Counted from the stretch's first letter, positions 13,605 through 23,125 are shown. The stretch is 64,000 nt of DNA from Aurantimonas marianensis (GCF_024195285.1 NZ_JALHBS010000104.1:1-64000), one strand, 5' to 3'. The notes: generated from the letters alone by a model not told the origin. Translations and numbers: made by a program.

Positions 13605-14540
13605 ATGGCGACGCGCTACACCAGAGCCTGGGATCGTTTGGCCGATGGGGACGTTCTCGTCCTCGACGGCGGCGTCTCGACCGAACTGGAGCGCCGTGGC
13701 GTGTCGATGTCCGACGGCGTATGGTCCGGACGCGCGGCGCTCGATGCGTGGGAAGGCATCGTCGACGTGCATCGCGCCTATATCGATGTTGGCGCGCAGA
13801 TCATCACAGCGAACACCTACGCCTCCTCTCGGCTGATGCTCCAGTCGGCGGGACTCGGCGATCAGGTGGCCGAGATCAACCGTCGTGCCATCGAGGCGGC
13901 GCTGACGGCGCGTGAGCGGGCCGGCGCCGCTGACGTTCTGGTGGCGGGTTCGATGTCGCACATGCTCCCGATTCCCACCGGCGGCTATCGGCTCCGCGAC
14001 GGTGACACACCGGCGGCCGACATGATGCTCGCCGCCTTTCACGAACTCGCCGCGATCCACGAGGACGCGGGCGTGGACCTGCTTCTGTTGGAGATGATGT
14101 CCGCGCCCGACCGCATGGCGCCGATGTTCGAGGCCGTCGCCGATACCCGTCTGCCGGTCTGGTGCGGTCAGTCGGCCGCGCGGAACGACGACGGGGCCAT
14201 CCTGTCCTGGCACGACCGGAGTGTGCCATTCGCCGATATTGTGGCGATGGCGGCCGGGCACGATTTCGACGTGATGGGCATCATGCATACGTCGGCGGAT
14301 CTGATTGCCGACACGCTCCCGCTTATTCGCGAGGCGCATTCCGGCCCGCTGATGGCCTATCCGGACGCCGGCTATTTCGAGATGCCCCATTGGCGTTTCG
14401 AGGACACCATCACGCCCGCTCGCTTCGCCGAGTTCGCCCGTGCCTGGCGCGAGGCCGGCGTACAGATCATCGGCGGTTGCTGCGGACTCGGTCCAGAGCA
14501 TATCGCGGCGATCGCGGATATGGCGGGGTCGACGCGATAA
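13605..14540 (+). CDS. homocysteine S-methyltransferase family protein
   Basis: The product has 311 residues. VLDGGVSTELERRG (about residues 18-31) is the N-terminal signature of the homocysteine-binding TIM barrel, and the C-terminal IIGGCCGLGPEHI (about 288-300) supplies the two adjacent Cys zinc ligands; the third Cys fits VWCGQSA near 187. Family members make methionine from homocysteine using betaine, S-methylmethionine or a related donor. The donor cannot be predicted. The gene converges on the CinA-like gene with a 16-base gap and shares no obvious operon. Confidence 0.88.
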   Translation: MATRYTRAWDRLADGDVLVLDGGVSTELERRGVSMSDGVWSGRAALDAWEGIVDVHRAYIDVGAQIITANTYASSRLMLQSAGLGDQVAEINRRAIEAALTARERAGAADVLVAGSMSHMLPIPTGGYRLRDGDTPAADMMLAAFHELAAIHEDAGVDLLLLEMMSAPDRMAPMFEAVADTRLPVWCGQSAARNDDGAILSWHDRSVPFADIVAMAAGHDFDVMGIMHTSADLIADTLPLIREAHSGPLMAYPDAGYFEMPHWRFEDTITPARFAEFARAWREAGVQIIGGCCGLGPEHIAAIADMAGSTR

Positions 14541-14556
14541 ACGCGCCAGGTTTTCG

Positions 14557-15315
14557 TCAGAGCGCGGGAGCCGGATGGTCGCGGCCAAGTTCTGCCAGCA
14601 TGGTCTTGACCGCTTCGGCGGCCGCGTCGAGGGCCGCGCGATCACGCGAGCGGATGACGATCTCGGTCGAGTAGCTTGCGCCGTCGAATTTGGGGTAGGA
14701 GCCGATGACGACGGCCGGATGCTCCTTTGCCAGGAGGCGCAGCGGATCGCCGATGTCGCCTTCGCCGTAGGGGCAGGCGAAGGCGGTCGATCCGATCGCC
14801 TGACCGGCCGGCAGGGTCTCGATCACCTGGCCGAGCATCGCCTGGAACACCGCCGGAACGCCGGCCATGACGAAGACATTGTCGAGACGAAAGCCGGGCG
14901 CGACCGAGACGGGGTTGTCGATCAGGTCGGCGCCCTCCGGTGTGCGCGCCATGCGCCGCCGCGCCTCGGTAAACTCCATGCCGCGTGCCGCGTAGTTTTC
15001 CGCCAGCCGGCGGAGCGCCTCGGGATGCTCTCCGACCGCCAGCCCGAACGCCGCGCCGACGGCGTCGGCGGTGATGTCGTCATGGGTCGGACCGATGCCG
15101 CCCGAGGTGAAGACGTAGTCGTAGCTCCGCCGAAGGGTATTGAGCGTATCGGCGATGATATGTGGCTCGTCGCCGACGATGCGCACCTCCTTCAGGTCGA
15201 TGCCGGCTACCGTCAGGACTTCGGCGAGATGCGCGATGTTGCGGTCCTTGGTCCGCCCCGACAGGAGTTCGTCGCCGATCGCGAGCATCGCGGCGGTGGC
15301 GGGTGTGGGTGTCAT
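14557..15315 (-). CDS. molybdopterin-binding (CinA N-terminal/MoaB-like) protein
   Basis: The product has 252 residues. AMLAIGDELLSGRTKDRN (about 9-26) and FTSGGIGPTHDDIT (about 63-76) are the hallmark motifs of the CinA N-terminal/MoCF_biosynth domain. The C-terminal nicotinamide-nucleotide amidase domain of full CinA is absent, as in the common short alphaproteobacterial form. Related domains hydrolyse nucleotide pyrophosphates such as ADP-ribose; the substrate here is unproven. ATG 15315 begins the conserved region; the frame could extend to 15393, but that part is low quality. Confidence 0.87.
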   Translation of the reverse strand: MTPTPATAAMLAIGDELLSGRTKDRNIAHLAEVLTVAGIDLKEVRIVGDEPHIIADTLNTLRRSYDYVFTSGGIGPTHDDITADAVGAAFGLAVGEHPEALRRLAENYAARGMEFTEARRRMARTPEGADLIDNPVSVAPGFRLDNVFVMAGVPAVFQAMLGQVIETLPAGQAIGSTAFACPYGEGDIGDPLRLLAKEHPAVVIGSYPKFDGASYSTEIVIRSRDRAALDAAAEAVKTMLAELGRDHPAPAL

Positions 15316-15543
15316 GGCGGAGCTCCGGGCGAACGGTCGAAGGCAGATAAGAAGGGACCCGGCGAGACGATGGCAAGGGCGATCCCGCGTCACGCCAAGG
15401 AAACCCGACCGCCAAACGGGAATGTCGCCGTTTCGGTGACGGTGCGTCGCGGCGGCTGGCCGATCTTTCCGATGCCCTTTGCGTTATCTCAGCCCGAGGC
15501 CCCCGAGCGGGCAGTTGCTCAATCAATAAAAAGGAAATGACCG

Positions 15544-16143
15544 ATGGCGAAAGTCCTGGTTCTTTATTATTCCAGCTACGGACATATCGAAACGATGGCG
15601 AAAGCCGTCGCGGAAGGCGCCGAAAGCGCCGGCGCCAGCGTCGACATCAAGCGGGCGCCGGAGACCGCGCCACGGGAGGTCGTCGAGGCGGCGCATTTCA
15701 AGACCGACCATCCCTATCCCGAATGCGATCCGATGGAACTGCCGAACTACGACGCGATCATCATCGGCGTGCCGACCCGTTTCGGCAACATGTGCTCGCA
15801 GATGCAGGCATTCTGGGATCGCACCGGCCCACTGTGGGCCAAGGGCGCGTTGGTCGGCAAGGTCGGTGGGGCGTTTTCCTCCTCCGCGAGCCAGCATGGC
15901 GGCAACGAGGCGACACTTCTGTCGGCCCACAAGACGCTGCTGCACCAAGGCCTGATCGTGGTTGGTCTGCCCTATGCCTTCGCCGGCCAGATGAACATGG
16001 ACGAGATCGTCGGCGGCTCGCCCTATGGCGCGACCACGATCGCCAAGGGCGACGGATCGCGCATGCCGAGTGAGATTGAGCTCGATGGCGCGCGTTTCCA
16101 GGGCAGGCACATCGCCGAGATCGCGGCGAAGGTGGCGGCCTGA
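15544..16143 (+). CDS. wrbA: NAD(P)H:quinone oxidoreductase WrbA
   Basis: The product has 199 residues and a flavodoxin-like fold. [14 protein letters not shown] (about 5-18) is the FMN phosphate loop, PTRFGNM (about 78-84) and the [11 protein letters not shown] segment (about 112-122) are WrbA signatures. It performs two-electron quinone reduction, limiting redox cycling, as an FMN-bound tetramer. AAGGAAATGACCG just before the ATG is a good Shine-Dalgarno. The gene stands alone and converges on the QueD-like gene. Confidence 0.95.
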   Translation: MAKVLVLYYSSYGHIETMAKAVAEGAESAGASVDIKRAPETAPREVVEAAHFKTDHPYPECDPMELPNYDAIIIGVPTRFGNMCSQMQAFWDRTGPLWAKGALVGKVGGAFSSSASQHGGNEATLLSAHKTLLHQGLIVVGLPYAFAGQMNMDEIVGGSPYGATTIAKGDGSRMPSEIELDGARFQGRHIAEIAAKVAA

Positions 16144-16218
16144 ACACCAGGTCGAATTTTGTCCCGGCAAGGTCCGGTTACAGAGTGGGGGGTGGCGGCG
16201 TTGTCGCTGCCCGACGCT

Positions 16219-16713
16219 CTAGTCGATCGCGTAGATGGCCGAATTGCCACCGTGCTCGCGGACCTCGACACTTTCGAGCCAGACCCGGTCGCCAGTCTCC
16301 GCCCGCAGGAATTTCGCGACATGATCGAAGACGAATTTCGCCGTCGCCTCGCAACCCACCGCCGGCAGGACGCGCAGATCGACGAGATCCGCTTCCGCGA
16401 GCGCTTGAAAGCGCCGCAGTTCCGGGTCGTCCTCGGCGACGATCATCGTATGGTCGAACATCTCCTTCAGCCACGCCTTGACCGGTTTCAGTCCGCCGAA
16501 GTCGAAGCACCAATTGTGCTGATCGAGTTCGAAAGTGGCGAAGACAAAGCGAAAGGCGAGCGCGTAGCCGTGAATCAGCCGGCAGTGTGAATGTGTCGCG
16601 CGCCATTGGCGAAAGCAGCACGACAGCCCTTCGCTGTGATCATAAGCCTTGGTCGAACGATAGATCGCCCGAGGTTCGAGCATCGAAGGGGTCGTGCGGA
16701 CTGGCTGGTTCAT
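16219..16713 (-). CDS. 6-carboxytetrahydropterin synthase-like protein (QueD/PTPS family)
   Basis: The product has 164 residues. The block HCRLIHGYALAF (about 43-54) aligns with the catalytic Cys and zinc site of QueD/PTPS, but the usual H-G-H zinc pair reads H-G-Y. FDFGGLK (about 71-77), a Asp-His pair (MFDHTMIV) and a C-terminal SVEVREHG (about 150) keep the rest of the family layout. Its partner gene folE lies immediately upstream (40-base gap, same strand), so it probably acts on dihydroneopterin triphosphate made by FolE, for queuosine or another pterin. Because of the altered site the exact reaction is uncertain. ATG 16713 was chosen by family length. Confidence 0.8.
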   Translation of the reverse strand: MNQPVRTTPSMLEPRAIYRSTKAYDHSEGLSCCFRQWRATHSHCRLIHGYALAFRFVFATFELDQHNWCFDFGGLKPVKAWLKEMFDHTMIVAEDDPELRRFQALAEADLVDLRVLPAVGCEATAKFVFDHVAKFLRAETGDRVWLESVEVREHGGNSAIYAID

Positions 16714-16753
16714 CGAGATCTCCGGGACCGGGTCGTCGAGGTGGCGAGCGGGC

Positions 16754-17425
16754 TCAGTCGCCCGCGCCGCGTTCCAACGCACGACATTCCTGCAGAAACT
16801 CGGCTTTCAGGGAGCGATCGCTCTTCATTTCGCCGAAGTAGGAACAGCTCACCATGCGGCTGCGGTGGGATGCTTTGATCCCGCGGTGGGTCTTGCACAT
16901 GTGCACCGCGCTCATCCGGACGGCCAGGCCGCGCGGCCTGGTCCGCTCGCAGATGAACTGCCCGATCTGGTTGACCAGCTCTTCCTGTATTTGCAGCCGC
17001 GCGGAAAAATAATCGACGATCCGGTCATATTTTGACAGGCCGATGAGCTTGCCATCGGCGGCCGGCAGGATGCCAATATAGGCGTGACCATAGATCGGCA
17101 TGAGGTGATGGGCGCAAGTCGAGCGCACATCGATCGGCCCGGTCACGATGAGCTGGTCGTAGCCTTCGGCATTGTCGAATTCGGTGATCTCCGGCGGCGC
17201 CGTATAACGGCCGCGCAGAATCTCCTCCACATACATCTTGGCGACGCGCGCCGGAGTATCGCGGGTGTTGTGGTCGCTCTGGTGATCGATCTGGAGGATG
17301 TCGAAGAGTTCGCCGAGCTTGGCGGCGACCAGGTCCCTCATCGCCTCCCGCCCGGAATGATCAATGTCCTCGACCTGTTCGTTACAGAGTTGGGAATGTA
17401 TCGATTTCGCGGGGTGGAAGTTCAT
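16754..17425 (-). CDS. folE: GTP cyclohydrolase I
   Basis: The product has 223 residues and opens the GTP ring to give 7,8-dihydroneopterin triphosphate, the first step to folate, queuosine and other pterins. The zinc ligands are present: STCAHHLMPIYGHAYIG (about residues 108-124) gives Cys and His, and VHMCKTHRG (about 176-184) the second Cys. The C-A-H-H form replaces the C-E-H-H of E. coli FolE. LIGLSKYDRIVDYF is the conserved helix. ATG 17425 follows AGAGG; 15 more codons upstream are possible. The QueD-like gene is next in the operon. Confidence 0.93.
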   Translation of the reverse strand: MNFHPAKSIHSQLCNEQVEDIDHSGREAMRDLVAAKLGELFDILQIDHQSDHNTRDTPARVAKMYVEEILRGRYTAPPEITEFDNAEGYDQLIVTGPIDVRSTCAHHLMPIYGHAYIGILPAADGKLIGLSKYDRIVDYFSARLQIQEELVNQIGQFICERTRPRGLAVRMSAVHMCKTHRGIKASHRSRMVSCSYFGEMKSDRSLKAEFLQECRALERGAGD

Positions 17426-17577
17426 GAGCGTCCGACCTCTCCAATTACTTCTAAGACGCTTAATATGCATGATTTACAGTTTTATTAAGATTTGAACAGG
17501 ACCAAGCCGGCGCCGATCACCTCCGCGAGGCGCGCCGATTCACCACCAGTTAGCATTTGTCTGACACGATCCGTTCG

Positions 17578-17627
17578 CTTCAGACTGGGGGACATGATGT
17601 CCGCCTCAGACGGGAGGACATGATATG
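17578..17627 (+). repeat. 26-base imperfect tandem repeat over the ribosome-binding site of the next gene
   Basis: Bases 17578-17601 (CTTCAGACTGGGGGACATGA...) recur at 17604-17627 (CCTCAGACGGGAGGACATGA...) with period 26. The second copy carries the GGGAGGA Shine-Dalgarno and the ATG at 17625; the first carries a degenerate ribosome-binding site and an ATG at the corresponding place. Confidence 0.75.
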
Positions 17628-18149
17628 CCTCGGCCAAGCGCAAAGCAGGCCTTCGCCATGGTTATGGCCGGACTTTACATATTGATCGGAGGGAATCTGG
17701 CACATGCTGGCGATCTGGCGAGCCCCGCCGGCAAGCCGATACTGACGATTTCCGGCAATATCGAAGTGACCAACGCCGGCGACAGCGCCGAATTCGATCG
17801 GGCGATGCTGGAAGCGCTCGGGATGGTATCCTTCGAGACCATGACGCCGTGGTACGACGAGCCGGTCACATTCGAAGGCGTCCGGCTGGACAAGCTGATG
17901 ACGCTCGTCGGCGCCACCGGTGACCGGGTGCAGGCCATTGCATTGAACGATTACGCCATCGAAATTCCCATGGTAGATTTTGCAAGGCACGACGCCATCA
18001 TCGCCATCAAGCGGGACGGTGAATATATGCCGGTGCGGGACAAGGGGCCGCTGTTCATCGTCTACCCCTATGACAGCGACGTAGCACTGCAGAGTCAGAC
18101 CTATTATGCCCGCTCTGTGTGGCAGCTGTCGAAGCTGATCGTTGAATAG
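17625..18149 (+). CDS. periplasmic molybdopterin-oxidoreductase-fold protein
   Basis: The product has 174 residues. A Sec signal peptide (about 1-28, ending L-A-H-A) precedes a single domain resembling the sulfite-oxidase molybdopterin-binding fold: PVTFEGVRLDKLM, then YAIEIPMVDF and a KGPLFIVYPYD segment near 142-152. It is far shorter than YedY or SorA, and no Cys suitable for molybdenum coordination is present in the mature part, so it is probably a binding or sensory domain, not an enzyme. Its 3' end is followed within 14 bases by a GGDEF-EAL receptor gene, which suggests it passes a periplasmic signal to that receptor (inference). Confidence 0.75.
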   Translation: MPRPSAKQAFAMVMAGLYILIGGNLAHAGDLASPAGKPILTISGNIEVTNAGDSAEFDRAMLEALGMVSFETMTPWYDEPVTFEGVRLDKLMTLVGATGDRVQAIALNDYAIEIPMVDFARHDAIIAIKRDGEYMPVRDKGPLFIVYPYDSDVALQSQTYYARSVWQLSKLIVE

Positions 18150-18162
18150 GATCTCCGCCCGC

Positions 18163-20514
18163 ATGAGACCGGCGATGTCCATGCGCCTGGTCCAACTGCT
18201 GCTCGCGGGCACGGTCGTGTGCTTCGTCGTCGCGACCGGCTACATCTCCTATCTGATCGTCGAACGCCAACAGGCGCTTCGGCAGGTGTCCAGCTACAAC
18301 ACGACCTGGGCGGTGAATCAGGCACTGGTGGAGTTCACGCGGTTGGAGCAGCGCGTTGCCGCCTTCGCGGTTCCCGGCAGCGGCATCGACGAGGACGAAG
18401 TCGCGCTTCGTTTCGAGATCTTGCTCAATCGCCTGGACATCCTGCAACGAGGCGAGACCGTCGAATTCATCAAGCAGATTTCCGATGGACACCAGATCGT
18501 GCGCCGTCTGCGGGAAATGCTCGGGTCGGCAGAACCGATGCTGAGTCAACTGCGTCAGCCCGGCGTCGCGGTCGATCTCGGTCGCATGCTCTCGTCCTTC
18601 GATCCGGCACTCGCGCTGCTGGCGTCCACTGCGGCCCAAAACGGTGCGGAGCGCGTCGCCGAGGATCAGAAGGCATTGCTGCGCCTTCATTACGTTTTCA
18701 CGGGGGTGGCCGCCGGCCTGATCGTTTGCGGCGTCGCGTTGATCCTGCTGCTGCTCTGGAACAACCGGTTGCTGGGCCGGGCGCACGCCGAGCTCCACGG
18801 CCTCGCCGACGACCTCCGAGCGACGTCGGCGGCGCTGCAGACCCAAAATCATCGATTCAGGGCGGCCTTGGGCAATATGTCTCAGGGGCTCTGCATGTTC
18901 GACACGCAAGGGCATCTGGTCGTGTGGAACGAGCGGTTTGGCGAGATGTTCGGCTTGTCATACGCCGTATTGAAGCCGGGGGTATCGCTCGATGAGCTGA
19001 TACTCGAAGCCGGCGAGGGGGATAGCTCGGCGAGCTTGAGGCTGGTTCATTCCCAGCAGCAAGGGCTGATACGCGACCATCGCAGTTCGGTGTTCGTCCA
19101 GGAGTGCACAGACGGACGCGCCATATCCGTGACGCACGCCGCGCTCGGGGATGGCGGCTGGATCGCGACATACGAAGACATCACCGATCTGCGCCGGGTG
19201 GAACACCAGATCATCCATATGGCGCATTTTGACTCATTGACCGACCTGGCCAACCGGGTTCTTTTCGGCGAGAAACTGGATCAAGCTCTGTCTCGCGCCC
19301 GACAAGATCAGAGTTTCCTCGCCATCATGTGTCTCGATCTCGACCGGTTCAAGGATGTCAACGACACCCTGGGCCATCAGCGCGGCGACGAACTGTTGAA
19401 ATGCGTGGCCGACCGGTTGCGCCACAATGTTCGCGACAAGGATCTCGTCGCTCGCGTTGGTGGCGACGAATTCACGCTGCTTCTCCTGTCCTCGGACGAG
19501 CCTCGCGACCTTGACGCAATCGCCTCCCGGCTGATCGAAGCGGTCAGCGCGCCCTACGAAATCGACGGACAGGAAGTCCTGATCGGGCTGAGCATCGGTA
19601 TCGCCGAGTTCAAGGCGAGTTCGGATGACGCGGACGTCCTTCTCAAGCAGGCCGATCTCGCGCTTTACGAAGCCAAGACCAGCGGCAAACGAACCTTTCG
19701 CTTCTTCGAGCCGCAGATGGATGATCAGCTCCAGGCGCGCAAGGGGCTGGAGGCCGACCTTCGCAAGGCGCTTCCGAACAACGAACTGGATGTCTTCTAT
19801 CAACCGGTCATGCATGCCGTGCGCGAGGAGGTCTGCGGTTTCGAGGCGCTGATTCGCTGGCGCCATCCGACAAGAGGGATGATACCGCCGGACGAGTTTA
19901 TTCCCGTCGCCGAGGATATCGGGTTGATCGTCAATATTGGCGACTGGGTTTTGCGGCAGGCCTGCGAGCAGGCAACCAGGTGGCCGACCGATATCAGGAT
20001 CGCGGTCAATCTTTCCCCGGCGCAATTTCGCAGCCAGGCGCTCGTGCAAGCGGTGGTCAACGCCTTGGCCGCAACGGGCCTTTGCGCGAACCGCCTGGAG
20101 CTCGAAATCACAGAATCGGTGTTGCTGGAAGACAGCGAGCACACCTTGACGATCCTTCACCAGTTGCGCGAACTGGGCGTGAGGGTGGCCCTGGATGATT
20201 TCGGAACCGGTTATTCCTCGCTGAGCTACCTGCGCAGCTTCCCCTTCGACAAGATCAAGATCGACCAGTCCTTCATTCGGGACATGTCCGAAAATTCCCA
20301 CCACCTGCCGATCGTCGAACTCGTCATCGCACTTGGCAGGGATCTCGGTGTGACGACCACCGCCGAGGGGGTCGAGACCGAAGACCAGTTCCGGAAACTG
20401 CAAGCGCTTGGTTGCACCGAGTTGCAGGGATATTTTTTCGGCCGTCCGGCACCGGCGTCAAAGATTCGTCTGTCCGATGGGAAAACCAGAAGACGCGGCC
20501 CAACGGCGGCCTGA
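18163..20514 (+). CDS. membrane GGDEF-EAL c-di-GMP enzyme with PAS domain
   Basis: The product has 783 residues. A membrane helix (about 8-28), a periplasmic helical sensor (about 30-175), a second helix (about 178-200), a PAS-like domain (about 225-345), GGDEF (core G-G-D-E-F about 432) and EAL (F-E-A-L about 559) follow in order. Both catalytic signatures are intact, as is the product-inhibition R-D-K-D site five residues before GGDEF and the DFGTGYSSL loop of EAL. It can in principle both make and degrade c-di-GMP. ATG 18163 was preferred to an upstream TTG at 18142 that would overlap the preceding gene by 8 bases. The preceding periplasmic protein is a likely partner. Confidence 0.92.
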   Translation: MRPAMSMRLVQLLLAGTVVCFVVATGYISYLIVERQQALRQVSSYNTTWAVNQALVEFTRLEQRVAAFAVPGSGIDEDEVALRFEILLNRLDILQRGETVEFIKQISDGHQIVRRLREMLGSAEPMLSQLRQPGVAVDLGRMLSSFDPALALLASTAAQNGAERVAEDQKALLRLHYVFTGVAAGLIVCGVALILLLLWNNRLLGRAHAELHGLADDLRATSAALQTQNHRFRAALGNMSQGLCMFDTQGHLVVWNERFGEMFGLSYAVLKPGVSLDELILEAGEGDSSASLRLVHSQQQGLIRDHRSSVFVQECTDGRAISVTHAALGDGGWIATYEDITDLRRVEHQIIHMAHFDSLTDLANRVLFGEKLDQALSRARQDQSFLAIMCLDLDRFKDVNDTLGHQRGDELLKCVADRLRHNVRDKDLVARVGGDEFTLLLLSSDEPRDLDAIASRLIEAVSAPYEIDGQEVLIGLSIGIAEFKASSDDADVLLKQADLALYEAKTSGKRTFRFFEPQMDDQLQARKGLEADLRKALPNNELDVFYQPVMHAVREEVCGFEALIRWRHPTRGMIPPDEFIPVAEDIGLIVNIGDWVLRQACEQATRWPTDIRIAVNLSPAQFRSQALVQAVVNALAATGLCANRLELEITESVLLEDSEHTLTILHQLRELGVRVALDDFGTGYSSLSYLRSFPFDKIKIDQSFIRDMSENSHHLPIVELVIALGRDLGVTTTAEGVETEDQFRKLQALGCTELQGYFFGRPAPASKIRLSDGKTRRRGPTAA

Positions 20515-20710
20515 TGCTCGTACCGCAGGCGGCTCGATTTCGTCGGCGCGGCGTGCGGTGATAAGAAGCATGTGCCGCTTCGCCTCGTCGGGTGCCGCCC
20601 GGGCGACAACCGCCGCGCGGGCCTTCACGGCCCGGCGTTCGACACCATTCACGGCGCGCCGCGCCGGAACGCCTGGGGCGCCGGTCTCGAGCCGCACGCG
20701 GCTCGCATGA

Positions 20711-20923
20711 TTATGCTGTGGAGTGCACGCGCTTTCGCGGCGCGCATCCGCGAGCCGGCGATGCCAGTTCGTCCTCCAGCGCATGACGAAGGCGATCCAG
20801 CGCTAGGTTTTGTCGCTTCAGACGTGCGAGCAGGCCGGAGGCATAAAGGCCTTCGAATGCGTCGAAAACCGGCGTTTCGCGAATGTGGGCGGGCGTGCCG
20901 CAATGGTCGAAATCGTTTCTCAT
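20711..20923 (-). CDS. small hypothetical protein, 70 aa
   Basis: ATG 20923 follows AAAAGGGGGTGGC, a strong Shine-Dalgarno. The product begins MRNDFDHCG and has a helical, charged middle (LLARLKRQNLALDRLRHALEDEL, about residues 31-53) with a basic tail. Composition is coding-like and no overlapping gene competes. I recognise no domain. It sits alone between the c-di-GMP gene and tRNA-Leu. Confidence 0.5.
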   Translation of the reverse strand: MRNDFDHCGTPAHIRETPVFDAFEGLYASGLLARLKRQNLALDRLRHALEDELASPARGCAPRKRVHSTA

Positions 20924-21076
20924 GCCACCCCCTTTTCGCGGTCGCTGCGACGAAACATCATCGCAATTGTGACGGTACGCGATTTTGCCTGAGAGCGTCA
21001 GGGAAAATTTTGTGACATGTGGCAATTGCGCACAAACTTGACACCGCTGGCGGCATGGCGTTGTGCTCCGCGCCGA

Positions 21077-21162
21077 GCGGGCGTGGCGGAATGGTAGACG
21101 CAAGGGACTTAAAATCCCTCGGGCTTCGTCCCGTGCGGGTTCGAGTCCCGCCGCCCGCACCA
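21077..21162 (+). tRNA. tRNA-Leu (anticodon UAA)
   Basis: An 86-base cloverleaf: acceptor stem GCGGGCG pairs with CGCCCGC, D-arm with GGTAGACGC, anticodon stem AGGGA/TCCCT around loop CTTAAAA (anticodon TAA), long class II variable arm CGGGCTTCGTCCCG, T-arm GCGGG-TTCGAGT-CCCGC, and an encoded CCA. Long variable arm and TAA anticodon identify leucine. Confidence 0.97.
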
Positions 21163-21316
21163 GTGAATAGCAGAGGTTGCAGGCATTTCCTCGACCATTG
21201 TTACAGGGGCATTCGCAACAGTCGACGGATGAGACCGGTGTGATATGGCTCTCCTGGGCCTCACGCTTTCTTGTTCGATCCAATGTCGCGAAGTGTCGCC
21301 AGGGTGTGGATAAGTC

Positions 21317-23125
21317 ATGAGCCAGAGCCGTCATTCGCCCGAACCGTTCGACCGAGTCGCGCCGCTATTGGTCGACGTCGCCATGGGGCGGGCCGCCGCC
21401 GACCTCGTCGTGCGCAATTCGCGCTGGGTTAATGTGCATTCCGGCGAGATCATTCCCGCCACCGACATCGCCGTAAAGGCCGGACGCTTCGCCTATTGCG
21501 GTCCCGACGCCACGCACACGATCGGTGAGGGGACGCGGGTCGCCGACGCCGCTGGCCGCTACGTGATGCCCGGTCTCTGCGACGCGCACATGCATGTCGA
21601 AAGCGGCATGGTGACGGTGACCGAGTTCTGCCGCGCCGTGATCCCGCACGGCACCACCTCGATGTTCATCGATCCGCACGAGATCGCCAATGTGTTGGGC
21701 CTTCCCGGCGTCAGGCTGATGCATGACGAGGCGCTCGAGCAGCCGGTGAACGTCTGGGTGCAGATGCCGTCCTGCGTGCCCTCGGCGCCGGGGCTGGAGG
21801 AGGGCGGGGCGGTGCTCGGCCCGGCCGATGTCGCCGCCGCGATGGGCTGGCCGGCGATCATCGGGCTCGGCGAGGTGATGAATTTTCCCGGCGTCGCCGC
21901 CAACGACGCCACAATGGTCGGCGAGATCGCCGCGACCCGGAAGGCCGGCAAGACGGTCGGCGGGCACTACGCCTCGCCGGATCTTGGCCGAGCCTTCCAC
22001 GGCTATGTCGCCGGCGGGCCGGAGGACGACCACGAGGGCACCCGCATGGAGGATGCGGCCGCGCGGGTACGCCAGGGCATGAAGGCGATGCTGCGCCTCG
22101 GCTCGGCCTGGTACGACGTCGCCGCCCAGCTGCGGGCGATCACCGAGTTGGGGCTCGATTCGCGCCACTTCATCCTGTGCACCGACGATTGTCATTCCGG
22201 TACCCTGGTGCGCGACGGCCATATGGATCGTGTGGTTCGCCATGCGATTTCACGCGGCTTGAAGCCGATGACGGCGATCCAGATGGCGACGATCAACACC
22301 GCCGAGCACTTCAAGCTGGAGCGTGAGATCGGCTCGGTAACGCCCGGTCGGCGCGCCGATTTCCTGATCGTCTCCGATCTGGCCGAACTGACCATCGACG
22401 AAGTCTATGGCCGCGGCGTGCGCCTGGCAGCGGCCGGGATGCTCCAGGCCGACTTGCCGGCCCATGCCTATCCGGCCGCGGCCAAGGATACGGTCAAGCT
22501 CGGCCGGCCGTTGACGCCCGAGGCTTTTCGCGTGGCCGCGCCGGCGGGGGCGGGGAGCAAGGCCGAGGTCCGGGTCATCGGCGTCGTCGAGAACCAGGCG
22601 CCGACCAAGGCCTTGACGGCGACGGTCCCGGTCACGGACGGCGTGGCGATGCCCGATGTCGACAATGATGTCTGCCGTATCGCGCTGGTCGAGCGCCACC
22701 GGGCGAGCGGCGCGGTGGTCAACGGCTTCGTCTCCGGCTTCGGCTATCGCGGGCGCTGCGCCATGGCCTCGACCGTTGCCCATGACAGCCATCACATGAT
22801 CGTCGTCGGCACCTCGGAAGAGGACATGGCGCTCGCCGCCAACCGGCTGGGCGAGGTCGGCGGCGGGGTGACGTTCTTTGCCGATGGCAAGGAGAAGGCG
22901 CTAATCGAGTTGCCGATCGCCGGGTTGATGTCGGACGAGCGCGCCGAGATCGTCGCGGCCAAGGCCGAGCGGCTGATCGAAGCGATGCGCGACGCCGGTT
23001 GCACGCTCAACAACGCCTATATGCAGCACTCGCTGCTGGCGCTGGTTGTGATCCCGAGCCTGCGCATCTCCGACAAGGGCATCGTCGACGTCGAAAGGTT
23101 CGAGCTGGTGGATTTGTTCGTGTGA
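21317..23125 (+). CDS. ade: adenine deaminase
   Basis: The product has 602 residues and is an amidohydrolase-fold enzyme converting adenine to hypoxanthine. The metal motif PGLCDAHMHVESGM (about residues 90-103), FIDPHEIAN near 116, and ILCTDDCH near 284-291 are diagnostic of bacterial Ade. The C-terminal region includes GGGVTFFADGKE (about 515). Length matches the family (about 570-600). The ATG at 21317 has a weak Shine-Dalgarno; the next in-frame start would remove conserved N-terminus. It lies alone, downstream of tRNA-Leu. Confidence 0.94.
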   Translation: MSQSRHSPEPFDRVAPLLVDVAMGRAAADLVVRNSRWVNVHSGEIIPATDIAVKAGRFAYCGPDATHTIGEGTRVADAAGRYVMPGLCDAHMHVESGMVTVTEFCRAVIPHGTTSMFIDPHEIANVLGLPGVRLMHDEALEQPVNVWVQMPSCVPSAPGLEEGGAVLGPADVAAAMGWPAIIGLGEVMNFPGVAANDATMVGEIAATRKAGKTVGGHYASPDLGRAFHGYVAGGPEDDHEGTRMEDAAARVRQGMKAMLRLGSAWYDVAAQLRAITELGLDSRHFILCTDDCHSGTLVRDGHMDRVVRHAISRGLKPMTAIQMATINTAEHFKLEREIGSVTPGRRADFLIVSDLAELTIDEVYGRGVRLAAAGMLQADLPAHAYPAAAKDTVKLGRPLTPEAFRVAAPAGAGSKAEVRVIGVVENQAPTKALTATVPVTDGVAMPDVDNDVCRIALVERHRASGAVVNGFVSGFGYRGRCAMASTVAHDSHHMIVVGTSEEDMALAANRLGEVGGGVTFFADGKEKALIELPIAGLMSDERAEIVAAKAERLIEAMRDAGCTLNNAYMQHSLLALVVIPSLRISDKGIVDVERFELVDLFV

